Assembly (NCBI GenBank): GCA_016790425.1
Contig: JAEUPF010000045.1
Coordinates: forward strand, 1 to 34,016
Origin: Rubrivivax sp.
GTDB lineage: Bacteria > Pseudomonadota > Gammaproteobacteria > Burkholderiales > Burkholderiaceae_C
DNA: 34,016 nucleotides
Reading direction: 5' to 3'
A model generated the notes under the pieces. That model had not been told where the DNA came from, made no database searches, and worked only from the letters and a program-made list of their open reading frames with translations. Positions 11,098-18,861 of the stretch are shown piece after piece. Position numbers and translations under genes: made by a program. Numbering within the stretch: the stretch's first letter is position 1; each line of letters starts with the position of its first letter.

Positions 11098-12750
11098 ATG
11101 TTCGAGTCGGCGAGCCTGAAGCACGAGGTTTCCAAGTCGGCCTTCGGGCGCGAAGAGGCCAAGCTGCGCCAAGCCCTCCTGGAAGCGCAGTACGAGCTGA
11201 AGCAGCAGGGCCGCTTCCCGGTGCTGATCCTCATCGCCGGCGTCGAGGGTGCCGGCAAGGGCGAGACGGTCAACCTGCTCAACGAGTGGATGGACCCGCG
11301 GCACATCCAGAACACCGCCTTCGGGCCGCCTTCGGACGAAGAGGCCGAGCGGCCGCCGCACTGGCGCTTCTGGCGCGCCCTGCCGCCCAAGGGGCGCATC
11401 GGCATCTTCTTCGGCGCCTGGCACACGATGCCGATCCTGCAGCGCGTGCTGGGCAAGCTCGACGAGGGCGCCTTCGCCGCCGCGATCGACGAGATCCAGC
11501 GCCTGGAGCAGATGCTGTGCGACGAGGGTGTGCTGCTGCTCAAGTACTGGTTTCACCTCTCGAAGGCGCAGCAGAAGAAGCGCCTGAAGGCGCTGGCCGC
11601 CGACCCGGCCACGAGCTGGCGCGTGACCGAGACCGACTGGGCCTACTTCAAGCAGTACGACCACTTCGTCGAGGTCTGCGACCCCTTCCTGCATCACACC
11701 TCGACGGCGCGCGCACCGTGGATCGTGGTGCCCGGCGCCGACGCGAACTTCCGCGCGCTCACCGTCGGCCGCCACCTGCTGGCAGCGCTGCGCGAACGGC
11801 TGGACGCGAAGGCGGCACCGCTGCCCGCCGACGCCACGCCGCCGTTGCCGGCGCCCGCCGACCGCGTGAACGTGCTGAGCACGCTGGACCTCGGCCAGCG
11901 CCTGGGCAAGGCGGCCTACGAGCGCCAGCTCGAGCATTGGCAGGGCCGGCTCAACCTGGCTTCGCGCGACCCGCGCTTTCGCAGCCTGTCGGTGGTGGCG
12001 GTGTTCGAAGGCAACGACGGTGCCGGCAAGGGCGGGGCGGTGCGCCGCGTCAGCGGCGCGCTGGACGCGCGCAGCTACGCGATCGTGCCGGTGGCTGCGC
12101 CCACCGAGGAAGAGCGCGCGCAGCCGTACCTGTGGCGCTTCTGGCGCCACCTGCCGCGGCGCGGCCGCTTCACCGTGTTCGACCGCTCCTGGTACGGCCG
12201 CGTGCTGGTCGAGCGCGTCGAGGGTCTCTGTGCCGAGGCCGACTGGATGCGCGCCTACGGCGAGATCAACGACTTCGAGGAGGCCTTGCGCCGGCACGGC
12301 ATCGTGCTCGCGAAGTTCTGGCTCGCCATCTCCAAGGACGAGCAGTACCGCCGCTTCAAGGCGCGCGAGCAGGTGGCCTTCAAGCGCTTCAAGATCACCG
12401 CGGAGGACTGGCGCAACCGCGAGAAGTGGGACGACTACGAGGCGGCCGTGTGCGACATGGTCGATCGCACCTCGACCGCGCAGGCGCCGTGGACCCTGGT
12501 GGAGGCCAACGACAAGCACCACACCCGCATCAAGGTGCTGCGCACGCTGTGCGAGGCGGTGGAGGCGGCCCTCGCGCTCGCCGCCCATGCAGGCGGCGGC
12601 GGGCGCCGCAAGGAAAGCCGGCAGGGCAACGCCAAGGGCAAGGGCAAGGGCAAGGGCAAGGGCAAGGGAAAGGGCATGGGCAAGGGCAAGGGCAAGGGAA
12701 AGGGCGAGGTCAAAGGCAGCCGCGGCCGCAAGGCACGGCACGACGCCTGA
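11098..12750 (+). CDS. pap: polyphosphate:AMP phosphotransferase (two-domain PPK2)
   Basis: 550 residues from ATG 11098 (MFESASLKHEVSKSAFGREE). Two PPK2 domains are fused. Domain 1 has Walker A GVEGAGKGE at 48-56, but where the lid-proximal DRSWYGR motif belongs it has FGAWHTMP, so it is probably non-catalytic. Domain 2 has EGNDGAGKGG at about 304-313 and intact DRSWYGR at about 362-368. This is the known layout of class II PPK2 enzymes, which phosphorylate AMP to ADP using polyphosphate. The C-terminus is odd: after residue 500 come about 24 residues of nearly pure Lys-Gly repeats, encoded by a hexamer array, then a basic end. The next gene, a cyclic-nucleotide-binding channel, follows after 32 bp on the same strand. 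Confidence 0.93.
   Translation: MFESASLKHEVSKSAFGREEAKLRQALLEAQYELKQQGRFPVLILIAGVEGAGKGETVNLLNEWMDPRHIQNTAFGPPSDEEAERPPHWRFWRALPPKGRIGIFFGAWHTMPILQRVLGKLDEGAFAAAIDEIQRLEQMLCDEGVLLLKYWFHLSKAQQKKRLKALAADPATSWRVTETDWAYFKQYDHFVEVCDPFLHHTSTARAPWIVVPGADANFRALTVGRHLLAALRERLDAKAAPLPADATPPLPAPADRVNVLSTLDLGQRLGKAAYERQLEHWQGRLNLASRDPRFRSLSVVAVFEGNDGAGKGGAVRRVSGALDARSYAIVPVAAPTEEERAQPYLWRFWRHLPRRGRFTVFDRSWYGRVLVERVEGLCAEADWMRAYGEINDFEEALRRHGIVLAKFWLAISKDEQYRRFKAREQVAFKRFKITAEDWRNREKWDDYEAAVCDMVDRTSTAQAPWTLVEANDKHHTRIKVLRTLCEAVEAALALAAHAGGGGRRKESRQGNAKGKGKGKGKGKGKGMGKGKGKGKGEVKGSRGRKARHDA
12634..12705 (+). repeat. AAGGGC hexamer tandem array encoding a Lys-Gly tail
   Basis: Twelve consecutive 6-bp units, nine exact AAGGGC and three single-base variants (AAGGGA twice, ATGGGC once). 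Each unit encodes Lys-Gly (one Met-Gly). The frame is kept whatever the copy number, so the basic tail can lengthen or shorten by slippage. Confidence 0.95.
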
Positions 12751-12782
12751 GGCCGGTGGCCTGACCGCCGCGGACCCGCGCG

Positions 12783-14306
12783 ATGGACTCCACGATCGAT
12801 TGGCCCTGGCACGGCGAGATGCCGGGGGCGTTCGCCGCGGCGCTCTTGCTGGCGCTGCTGCTGGCCCACTTCCGCCCGGTCGACCGGGCCACCGTGTGGC
12901 GCACGCTCGCGCTGGCGACATTCGGCGCGCTGCTTGCGCTGGCGGCGCTGCTGGCCGTGCGCGCCGGGCGTGCGGGCCTGGGCACCGGGCTGGAGCGGGC
13001 GGCGGCGCTGCTGATCGGGGTCGGCCTGATCCGCCTGGCCGGCCTGGCGCTGTTCCGCCTCGCGCTGCCCGCACTGCGCCTGGAGCTGCCGCGCATCCTC
13101 GAGGACGTGGCAGTGGTCGCCGGCTATGCGCTGTGGCTGCTGGTGGCGCTGTCGCTGGTGGGCGTCGAGCTGTCCGGGCTGGTCGCGACCTCGGCCGTGA
13201 TCACCGCCGTGCTCGCCTTCGCGATGCAGGACACGCTGGGCAATGTGCTCGGCGGCCTGGCGCTGCACCTGGACGACTCGCTGGCCATCGGCGATTGGCT
13301 GCGCGTGGACGACGTGAGCGGGCAGGTGGTGCAGATCCAGTGGCGCTTCACGGCGCTGCGAACGCGCAGCGGCGAGAAGGTCGTGATCCCCAACGCGCAG
13401 CTGATGAAGGCCAAGTTCTTCGTCATCGGCCGGCGCGACCGTGGCGGCGCCGGGCAGCGGCGCGCGATCGAGTTCGATGTCGATGTCGCGGTCAAGCCGG
13501 CGCGCGTGATCGCGGCGCTCGAGGAGGCGATGGCCGCCGCGGAAGTGGCCAACGTCGCGCGCGACGCGCCGGCCAGTTGCGTCGCGATGGGCTTCGGTCC
13601 CGGTTCGGTGCGCTACGCGCTGCGCTACTGGCTCATCGACCCGGCCATCGACGACCCCACCGACTCGGCGGTGCGCGAGCACGTGCTGGCCACGCTGCAG
13701 CGCCAGGGCTGGCGCCTGGCGGTGCCCGACCGCACCGTGCACCTGGTGCAGGAAGACCAGGCCTGGCGCGAGGCGGCGTGGCAGCGCGAACTGGCGCGGC
13801 GGCTGGCGGCGCTGTCACAGGTGCCGCTCTTCGCCGGCCTGGACGACGACGAGCGTCAGCGCATCGCCGGGCGCCTGGTGCCGGCCCCTTTCGCGCGCGG
13901 CGACGTGATGACGCGCCAGGGCGCCGCCGCCCACTGGCTGTACCTGATCGCCAGCGGCGACGCCGACGTGTACTGGGAGGCGCCCGACGGTGAGCGCCGC
14001 CTGCTGACGCGCCTTTGCGCCGGCAGCGTCTTCGGCGAGATGGGCTTGATGACGGGCGCGCCGCGCTCGGCCACCGTCGTGGCCGCCGGCGACGTGGAGT
14101 GCTATCGCCTCGACAAGGCCGGCTTCGAGGACGTGCTGCACGCCCGGCCGGCGCTGGCCGAGGCGATGGCGCACGTGCTGTCCGAGCGGCAGCAGCACAA
14201 CGAGGCGCTGCGCGAGGAGTTGCGCCGCTCGCACGGCGATGCCGGCGCGCCGCCCCAGCACGCCGCCATCCTGCGCCGCATCCGCGAGTTCTTCGGGCTG
14301 GGCTGA
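12783..14306 (+). CDS. MscS-family mechanosensitive channel with C-terminal cyclic nucleotide-binding domain
   Basis: 507 residues. Residues 1-165 hold several hydrophobic helices, the last being the MscS pore helix region (LVATSAVITAVLAFAMQDTL, then GNVLGGLALHLDDSLAIGDW). The beta domain follows with TALRTRSGEKVVIPNAQLMK, typical of MscS. From about residue 340 a CAP_ED domain appears: PLFAGLDDDERQRIAGRLVP, GDVMTRQGAAAHWLYLIASG, and the phosphate-binding cassette GSVFGEMGLMTGAPRSATVV with the Gly-Glu and the Arg that contact the cyclic phosphate. This is the bCNG subgroup, inner-membrane channels that open with cyclic nucleotide instead of, or besides, membrane tension. It is in one transcription unit with the polyphosphate:AMP phosphotransferase and close to an adenylate cyclase, so cAMP is a plausible ligand. 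Confidence 0.92.
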   Translation: MDSTIDWPWHGEMPGAFAAALLLALLLAHFRPVDRATVWRTLALATFGALLALAALLAVRAGRAGLGTGLERAAALLIGVGLIRLAGLALFRLALPALRLELPRILEDVAVVAGYALWLLVALSLVGVELSGLVATSAVITAVLAFAMQDTLGNVLGGLALHLDDSLAIGDWLRVDDVSGQVVQIQWRFTALRTRSGEKVVIPNAQLMKAKFFVIGRRDRGGAGQRRAIEFDVDVAVKPARVIAALEEAMAAAEVANVARDAPASCVAMGFGPGSVRYALRYWLIDPAIDDPTDSAVREHVLATLQRQGWRLAVPDRTVHLVQEDQAWREAAWQRELARRLAALSQVPLFAGLDDDERQRIAGRLVPAPFARGDVMTRQGAAAHWLYLIASGDADVYWEAPDGERRLLTRLCAGSVFGEMGLMTGAPRSATVVAAGDVECYRLDKAGFEDVLHARPALAEAMAHVLSERQQHNEALREELRRSHGDAGAPPQHAAILRRIREFFGLG

Positions 14307-14402
14307 ACGTCAGCAAGGGCAAGCGCTGGCCGCCGGACCACCTGGCGACGATCCTCGCGGCGGCGCCGCCGCAGCAGGCCCGCGCCGCGGCCTGAAGGGC
14401 GT

Positions 14403-15197
14403 TCAGAACTTCGTGTAGCCGCCGTCGATGAGGAACTGCTCGCCCGTGGCGTAGGCCGAGGCCGGGCTGGCGAGGTAGACCGCGATGCCGCCGAAGTCGT
14501 CGGCCATGCCCCAGCGCCGCGCCGGGATGCGCGGCAGCACGGCGGCGGCGAACTTGTCGTTGTTGACGGCCTGCTCGGTCATGTCGGTGACGATCCATCC
14601 CGGCAGGATCGAGTTGACGCGGATCCTGTGCCGCGCCAGCTCGACGGCCAGCGCGCGCACGAACGAGGTCACCGCACCCTTGCTGGCGCCATAGTGGCTG
14701 TTGCGCGCCGCGCCTTCCACCGCCGCGGTGCTGGCGGTGGCCACCAGCGAGCCGCCCTGGCCGTGCGCGGCCATGTGGCGCGCCGCGGCGCGCAGGGTGA
14801 GGAAGACGCCTTCGACGTTGATGCGCTGCACGCGCCGGAACTCGTCCAGGCTCATGTCCATGAGCGGCGTGCCCTTGCCCGAGACGCCGGCGTTGGCGAA
14901 GCAGCTGTCGACGCGCCCGAGCGCGGCCACCGAATCGGCGAAGGCGCGCTCGACCTGCGCTTCGTCGCTCACGTCGCAGACGAACGAGCACACGCGCGCC
15001 GCGCCGCCGCCCTCGCCGCCGCCGCCGCATGCTGCGGCGAGCTCTTCGCGGGCGCGCTCGGTCTTCCCGGCGTTGGAGCCCCAGATCGCCACGCGCGCGC
15101 CGGCCGCCAGCAGCGCCCGCGCCATGCCCAGGCCGATGCCGCCGTTGCCGCCGGTGACGACGGCGCCGTGGCCGGTGAGGTCGAAGGGCGAGTACAT
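14403..15197 (-). CDS. short-chain dehydrogenase/reductase (SDR), substrate unknown
   Basis: 264 residues from ATG 15197, with GGAGGAGGA ahead of it. Classical SDR motifs are all present: TGGNGGIG at 15-22 for NAD(P) binding, NAG at 102-104, catalytic Ser156 (ATASTAA), Tyr169 and Lys173 (HYGASKG), PGWIVTDM after it, and a C-terminal GEQFLIDGGYTKF. A Gly-rich insertion GGGGEGGGAAR around 58-68 sits in the loop after the second beta-strand and is unusual. The pattern is closest to the 3-oxoacyl-ACP reductase-like or polyol dehydrogenase-like SDRs, but substrate cannot be told. It stands alone; the next gene on the same strand begins 166 bp away across a very GC-rich gap holding the palindrome-rich run at about 15314-15335. 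Confidence 0.9.
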   Translation of the reverse strand: MYSPFDLTGHGAVVTGGNGGIGLGMARALLAAGARVAIWGSNAGKTERAREELAAACGGGGEGGGAARVCSFVCDVSDEAQVERAFADSVAALGRVDSCFANAGVSGKGTPLMDMSLDEFRRVQRINVEGVFLTLRAAARHMAAHGQGGSLVATASTAAVEGAARNSHYGASKGAVTSFVRALAVELARHRIRVNSILPGWIVTDMTEQAVNNDKFAAAVLPRIPARRWGMADDFGGIAVYLASPASAYATGEQFLIDGGYTKF

Positions 15198-15363
15198 GGC
15201 GCGCGTTCCTCCTCCAGCGGTGACGCGGCCATTGTCAGGCTTCGATGCGGGGCGCTGCGCGCGCGCAGGGGGGCGCGCGGGGCGGCGCGGACGGCACGCG
15301 CTGCGCGCGCGGGGCCGGGCCGGCCCGGCCCGGTCCGGGCGCAGAGGGCGCCCGCTCGTCGGC

Positions 15364-16113
15364 TCAGGCCCGCAGCACGCCGGCCGCCGCCTGCCGTTCG
15401 CGCACGGCTTCGCGCAGCATCTGCAGCACCTGCGGCCCGTGCACGAGGTTCGGGTTCACCTCGAGGGCGCGCTCGTAGGCGGCGAGGGCCTGTTCGACGT
15501 CGCCGCGCTTGAGGTAGATCTGCGCCATGCCGGCCAGGGCACCGAAGTGCAGCCGGTTGCGCTTGACCGCCTCGTCGCAGTCGCGCAGCGATTCGCCTTC
15601 GCGGCCGAGCAGGAACAGCACCGTGGCGCGCTTGTTCCAGCCTTCGGCGAAGGCCGGCTGCGCGTGCACGATCTCGTCGAAGCGCGCCAGCGCCACGTCG
15701 AGGTCGCCGGCAGCGAGGGCGCGCACGCCCTCGGCCATCTTCTGATCGGTGGCCTCGTCGCCGGAGCGGTTCCACACCGCCCACAGCGCCTGGCCGGCGG
15801 CGGTGCGCACCGGCTCGCTGGCGTCGCGCAAGGCGCCCACGAGGCGTTCGCCGTCGGCCATCGTGCCCACCTCGGCGAGCTTCTCGATGGCGGCGATGCG
15901 GTGCTCGGGCTCGGGCGCGGCCAGCAGCTGCAGCGCCGCTTCGCGCGTGGGCACCGTCGGTGCGGTGGCCCAGGCCGGCGCGAACGCGGGGGCGAACAGC
16001 GCGCAGGCGGCGGCCATCGCCGCGCGGGCGAGGGCGGCGCGCGCACGCCGGCGCATCGCCCACGCCGCCGCGATGAGGGGAAGGGCGGGTCTTCCTTTGT
16101 GTCGGGCAAGCAT
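15364..16113 (-). CDS. periplasmic HEAT/TPR repeat protein
   Basis: 249 residues from ATG 16113, chosen because GGAG lies about 9 bases before it; an internal ATG at 16056 would give a more usual signal peptide (MRRRARAALARAAMAAACAL, ending at AWA) but has no ribosome binding site. After the signal come HEAT-like helices (EHRIAAIEKLAEVGTMADGE, EPVRTAAGQALWAVW) and then two or three tetratricopeptide repeats (FAEGWNKRATVLFLLGREGE, HFGALAGMAQIYLKRGDVEQ, ALAAYERALEVNPNL). These repeats mediate protein contacts; no enzyme motif is present. It probably acts as an adaptor in the periplasm. It is divergent from the OsmC gene with a 269-bp low-complexity GC-rich gap. Confidence 0.85.
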   Translation of the reverse strand: MLARHKGRPALPLIAAAWAMRRRARAALARAAMAAACALFAPAFAPAWATAPTVPTREAALQLLAAPEPEHRIAAIEKLAEVGTMADGERLVGALRDASEPVRTAAGQALWAVWNRSGDEATDQKMAEGVRALAAGDLDVALARFDEIVHAQPAFAEGWNKRATVLFLLGREGESLRDCDEAVKRNRLHFGALAGMAQIYLKRGDVEQALAAYERALEVNPNLVHGPQVLQMLREAVRERQAAAGVLRA

Positions 16114-16382
16114 GACGTGGATCTCCGAAGACGTTGGAAAACGGGAGGGCAAAGACAAGGGCAGGCGTCGAAGGTTGGACTCGGTTGTGCGGTGGCAGCG
16201 CGGCCGCGCCGGCAGCGCGGCGGCAGCGGCGGCGCCAGCGCCAGCACGGCGGCGCGGCGGCGGCAGCGACAGCGGCCACAGCGGCGCGGCGGGCGCCCCA
16301 CGCGCGCCGGGGTCATCGCGCCGGCGTGATAGCGTGCCGCCCTTCCTCTTTCCACCCCCCACGCAAGCAAGGAGCGACTGCC

Positions 16383-16805
16383 ATGGCCACAGCCAAAGCC
16401 CAGGCCCGTTGGACCGGAACGCTGAAGGAAGGCGCCGGCACGATGTCGGGCGCTTCGGGGCATCTGAAGGCGCCGTTCACGTTCGCCACGCGCTTCGAAG
16501 GCGCCGCCGGCGGCACCAACCCCGAGGAACTGATCGGCGCGGCGCAGGCCGGCTGCTTCTCGATGTTCCTGGCTGCGCAGCTCACCAACGCCGGCCACCC
16601 GCCCACGAGCATCGACACCAGCGCCACCGTGCACCTGGGCGCCGGGCCGACGGTGACGAAGATCGAGCTCGAGACGGTGGCCGTGGTGCCCGGCGCGAGC
16701 AAGGCGCTGTTCGACGAGAAGGTGGAGTTCTCGAAGAAGAACTGCCCCATCTCCAAGGCGCTGGCGGCGGTGCCGGAACTGGCGGTCGCGGCAACGCTGA
16801 AGTGA
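16383..16805 (+). CDS. OsmC-family peroxiredoxin
   Basis: 140 residues, the usual length of OsmC. Conserved parts: GGTNPEELIGAAQAGCFSMF with Cys58, and FSKKNCPISKAL with Cys121, the two catalytic cysteines that reduce organic hydroperoxides. AAGGAG is 9-14 bases before the ATG. The opening (MATAKAQARWTGTLKEGAGT) matches OsmC rather than Ohr. It is followed on the same strand after 55 bp by a glyoxalase II gene, so the two may serve together against reactive electrophiles and peroxides. The gap holds nearly three copies of the 9-mer GCGCGCCAG (16806-16830). Confidence 0.93.
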   Translation: MATAKAQARWTGTLKEGAGTMSGASGHLKAPFTFATRFEGAAGGTNPEELIGAAQAGCFSMFLAAQLTNAGHPPTSIDTSATVHLGAGPTVTKIELETVAVVPGASKALFDEKVEFSKKNCPISKALAAVPELAVAATLK

Positions 16806-16860
16806 GCGCGCCAGGCGCGCCAGGCGCGCCCCGCGTGCAACCCCCACCAGGAGCGCGAAC

Positions 16861-17661
16861 GTGATCGTCGAGCGGCTGTGGACAGGCAACGCGTACCGCA
16901 ATTTCAACTACCTCGTCGCCTGCCCCGAGACCGGCGAGGCGCTGGCGATCGATCCGCTCGACCACGGCCAGTGCCTGGCGGTGGCCCGGAAGAACGGCTG
17001 GCGCATCACGCAGCTGCTCAACACCCACGAGCACCATGACCACACCGGCGGCAACGCCGCCGTGGTGGCAGCCACCGGCGCCAAGGTCGTCGCGCACCAC
17101 CGCGCCGGCGCGAAGATTGCCGGCGTCGACCGCGGCGTCAGGGCCGGCGACGTGATCCGCGTCGGCACGAGCGTCGAGCTGGAGTGCATGGACACCCCTG
17201 GGCATACGATGTGCCACATCTGCCTGCGCGCGCACGCGCGCGGCAGCGTCGCGCCGGCCCTGTTCTCCGGCGACACGCTGTTCAACGCCGGCGCCGGCAA
17301 CTGCCACAACGGCGGCGATCCGGCCGAGCTGTACACGACGTTCGCCAGTCAGCTGGCGACGCTGCCGGGGGACACGCGCCTCTACGCCGGCCACGACTAC
17401 ATCGAGAACAACCTGAAGTTCACGCTCGCGCGCGAGCCCGGCAACGCCGCGGCGCAGGAGCTGCTGCCGCAGGTGAGCGGCCACGATCCCGCGGCCTCGC
17501 GCGTGATGACGCTGGCCGACGAGAAGCGCTACAACACCTTCTTCCGCCTCGGCAGCGAAGAAGTCATCGCCGGGCTGCGCGAGCGTTTCGCCGATCTGCC
17601 CGAGCGCCCCGACGCGAAGACGGTGTTCCTCAAGCTGCGCGAGCTGCGCAACAGCTGGTAG
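16861..17661 (+). CDS. gloB: hydroxyacylglutathione hydrolase (glyoxalase II)
   Basis: 266 residues from GTG 16861, with AGGAG 8 bases upstream and the normal family opening (MIVERLWTGNAYRNFNYLVA). It is a metallo-beta-lactamase-fold enzyme: THEHHDH at 55-61 supplies His56, His58, Asp60 and His61, followed by TPGHTMCH, SGDTLFNAG with the bridging Asp, and YAGHDYIENNLKF. The last segment with Asn-Asn-Leu-Lys-Phe is typical of glyoxalase II and not of other family members. It hydrolyses S-lactoylglutathione to lactate and glutathione in methylglyoxal detoxification. The C-terminal segment EKRYNTFFRL contributes the substrate site. It is convergent with the next gene. Confidence 0.92.
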   Translation: MIVERLWTGNAYRNFNYLVACPETGEALAIDPLDHGQCLAVARKNGWRITQLLNTHEHHDHTGGNAAVVAATGAKVVAHHRAGAKIAGVDRGVRAGDVIRVGTSVELECMDTPGHTMCHICLRAHARGSVAPALFSGDTLFNAGAGNCHNGGDPAELYTTFASQLATLPGDTRLYAGHDYIENNLKFTLAREPGNAAAQELLPQVSGHDPAASRVMTLADEKRYNTFFRLGSEEVIAGLRERFADLPERPDAKTVFLKLRELRNSW

Positions 17662-17674
17662 GCGGCGCACCCGG

Positions 17675-17693
17675 GCGCCACGGCGCGTGGCGC
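17675..17693. terminator. hairpin between convergent genes
   Basis: GCGCCAC-GGCGC-GTGGCGC is a perfect 7-bp stem starting 14 bases after the gloB stop. It lacks a T-run and lies in a gap of 68 bp that also holds a CCGGCG repeat (about 17711-17725). Bidirectional terminator is plausible only. Confidence 0.4.
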
Positions 17694-17729
17694 GCCGGTG
17701 TTGCGGGGCCGGCGCCGGCGCCGGCGCGC

Positions 17730-18785
17730 TTACTGCGAGGGCACCACGTCGGTGTGGATCAGCTCGGCGTAGGCCAGCATCGGCAGCGGCGGCGGCAGGT
17801 TCAGCCGCTTGGCCGCGGGCATGCGGATCTGGTAGGAGAAGCGCTTCAGCGTCTCCACCGGGATCTGCCCGGCGCTCACCTTGCCCACGAGGATCTGCTC
17901 GGCCTTGTGGGCGGTGAACTGGCCGACGTTGTAGTAGCGGCTGACGAGGCCCGACAGCGCGCCGGCCTGCATCAGCTGCTCGGTCGAGGCGAAGGTGGGC
18001 AGGCCGAGCGCCATCGCGGTGGGGATCACCACCCCTTCGGCGAGCGTGCCGAGGAAGCTGTCGGGCGAGAGGTACAGCCACTGCGCGCCGGCTTCCTTCA
18101 GCTCGCGCACGAGGTCGGCGGCGCCGTCGGCCACGGGCTTGCGCTGCGCGTCGAGGCGGAACGTCCGCTCGACCGTGTGGAAGCCCATCTCGCGGCCGAG
18201 GCGGCGGATCTCCTCCAGCACCACCACCGAGTTCTTCTCCGTGGGCGTGTACAGCACCCCGAGCGTCTGGAACGGCCGGTACTGCGCCATGGCGCGCATC
18301 TGCGCTTCGGTGGGGCCGACGTGCGTGACGCCGGTGACGTTGCGCCCGGGCGCCTTCATGTCGGGCACGATCTTGGCCAGCGTCGGCGCCGCCACCAGCG
18401 TGAAGACGACCGGGATGTCGGTGACGTGCTGTGCCGGGTCGACGCCGTCGTACGGCCCGACGAGCCCCAGCGTCACCGAGGTGCCCCAGGCGTAGACGAG
18501 GTCGGGCCGCGTGGCGCGGATCTCCTCGATGAACCCGGCCAGCCGCTTGGGCTCGCGGTTCATGTCGCGGTAGCTGATCTGCACCGGGATCTTGCGCGAG
18601 GCGAAGTACTCGCTGAACCCCTTCTCGACATCGGTCATGCCGCGGAAGGTGACGGCGTAGATGCGGAACGGCCGCTGCGGCGTGCCGCGCGCCGGCTCGG
18701 CGGCGCGCGCCGGCAGCAGCGTGGCCGGGCCGGCGGCGGCCGCGGTCAGGGCGAGCCATTGGCGTCGATTCAGGGGCGGGCTCAT
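17730..18785 (-). CDS. ABC transporter substrate-binding protein, TrpX-like family
   Basis: 351 residues from ATG 18785, with AAGGAG 8 bases ahead. The N-terminus MSPPLNRRQWLALTAAAAG holds a twin-arginine-like NRRQWLAL motif and ends near ARA-AEP, so it is likely exported by Tat. The body is the ABC_sub_bind (PF04392) type: RPDLVYAWGTSVTLGL, DIPVVFTLVAAPTLAKI, GRNVTGVTHVGP, TLGVLYTPTEKNS, ALGLPTFASTEQLMQAGALS and NVGQFTAHKAEQIL, the two-lobed Peripla_BP_4-like fold. No ABC permease or ATPase gene is near. Instead it is the last gene of a unit after a membrane sensor and a sensor-MFS fusion (76 bp upstream), so it may present a ligand to those proteins rather than to an ABC transporter. The ligand is unknown. 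Confidence 0.88.
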   Translation of the reverse strand: MSPPLNRRQWLALTAAAAGPATLLPARAAEPARGTPQRPFRIYAVTFRGMTDVEKGFSEYFASRKIPVQISYRDMNREPKRLAGFIEEIRATRPDLVYAWGTSVTLGLVGPYDGVDPAQHVTDIPVVFTLVAAPTLAKIVPDMKAPGRNVTGVTHVGPTEAQMRAMAQYRPFQTLGVLYTPTEKNSVVVLEEIRRLGREMGFHTVERTFRLDAQRKPVADGAADLVRELKEAGAQWLYLSPDSFLGTLAEGVVIPTAMALGLPTFASTEQLMQAGALSGLVSRYYNVGQFTAHKAEQILVGKVSAGQIPVETLKRFSYQIRMPAAKRLNLPPPLPMLAYAELIHTDVVPSQ

Positions 18786-18861
18786 CGTGGGGGCTCCTTG
18801 CGCGCTGCGTCGAGCGGGCGCTTCGGGGTTCGGTTCGCAGGAAAGGGACGGCGGGGATGCA

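Noticed and set aside
11089-13074. 661-codon minus-strand frame over the pap gene
   Set aside because: Antisense shadow; no motif, while the plus strand encodes both PPK2 domains.
14307-14395. Short frame after the channel gene (VSKGKRWPPDHLATILAAAP)
   Set aside because: No start codon or ribosome binding site in frame; part of a shadow frame of the channel gene.
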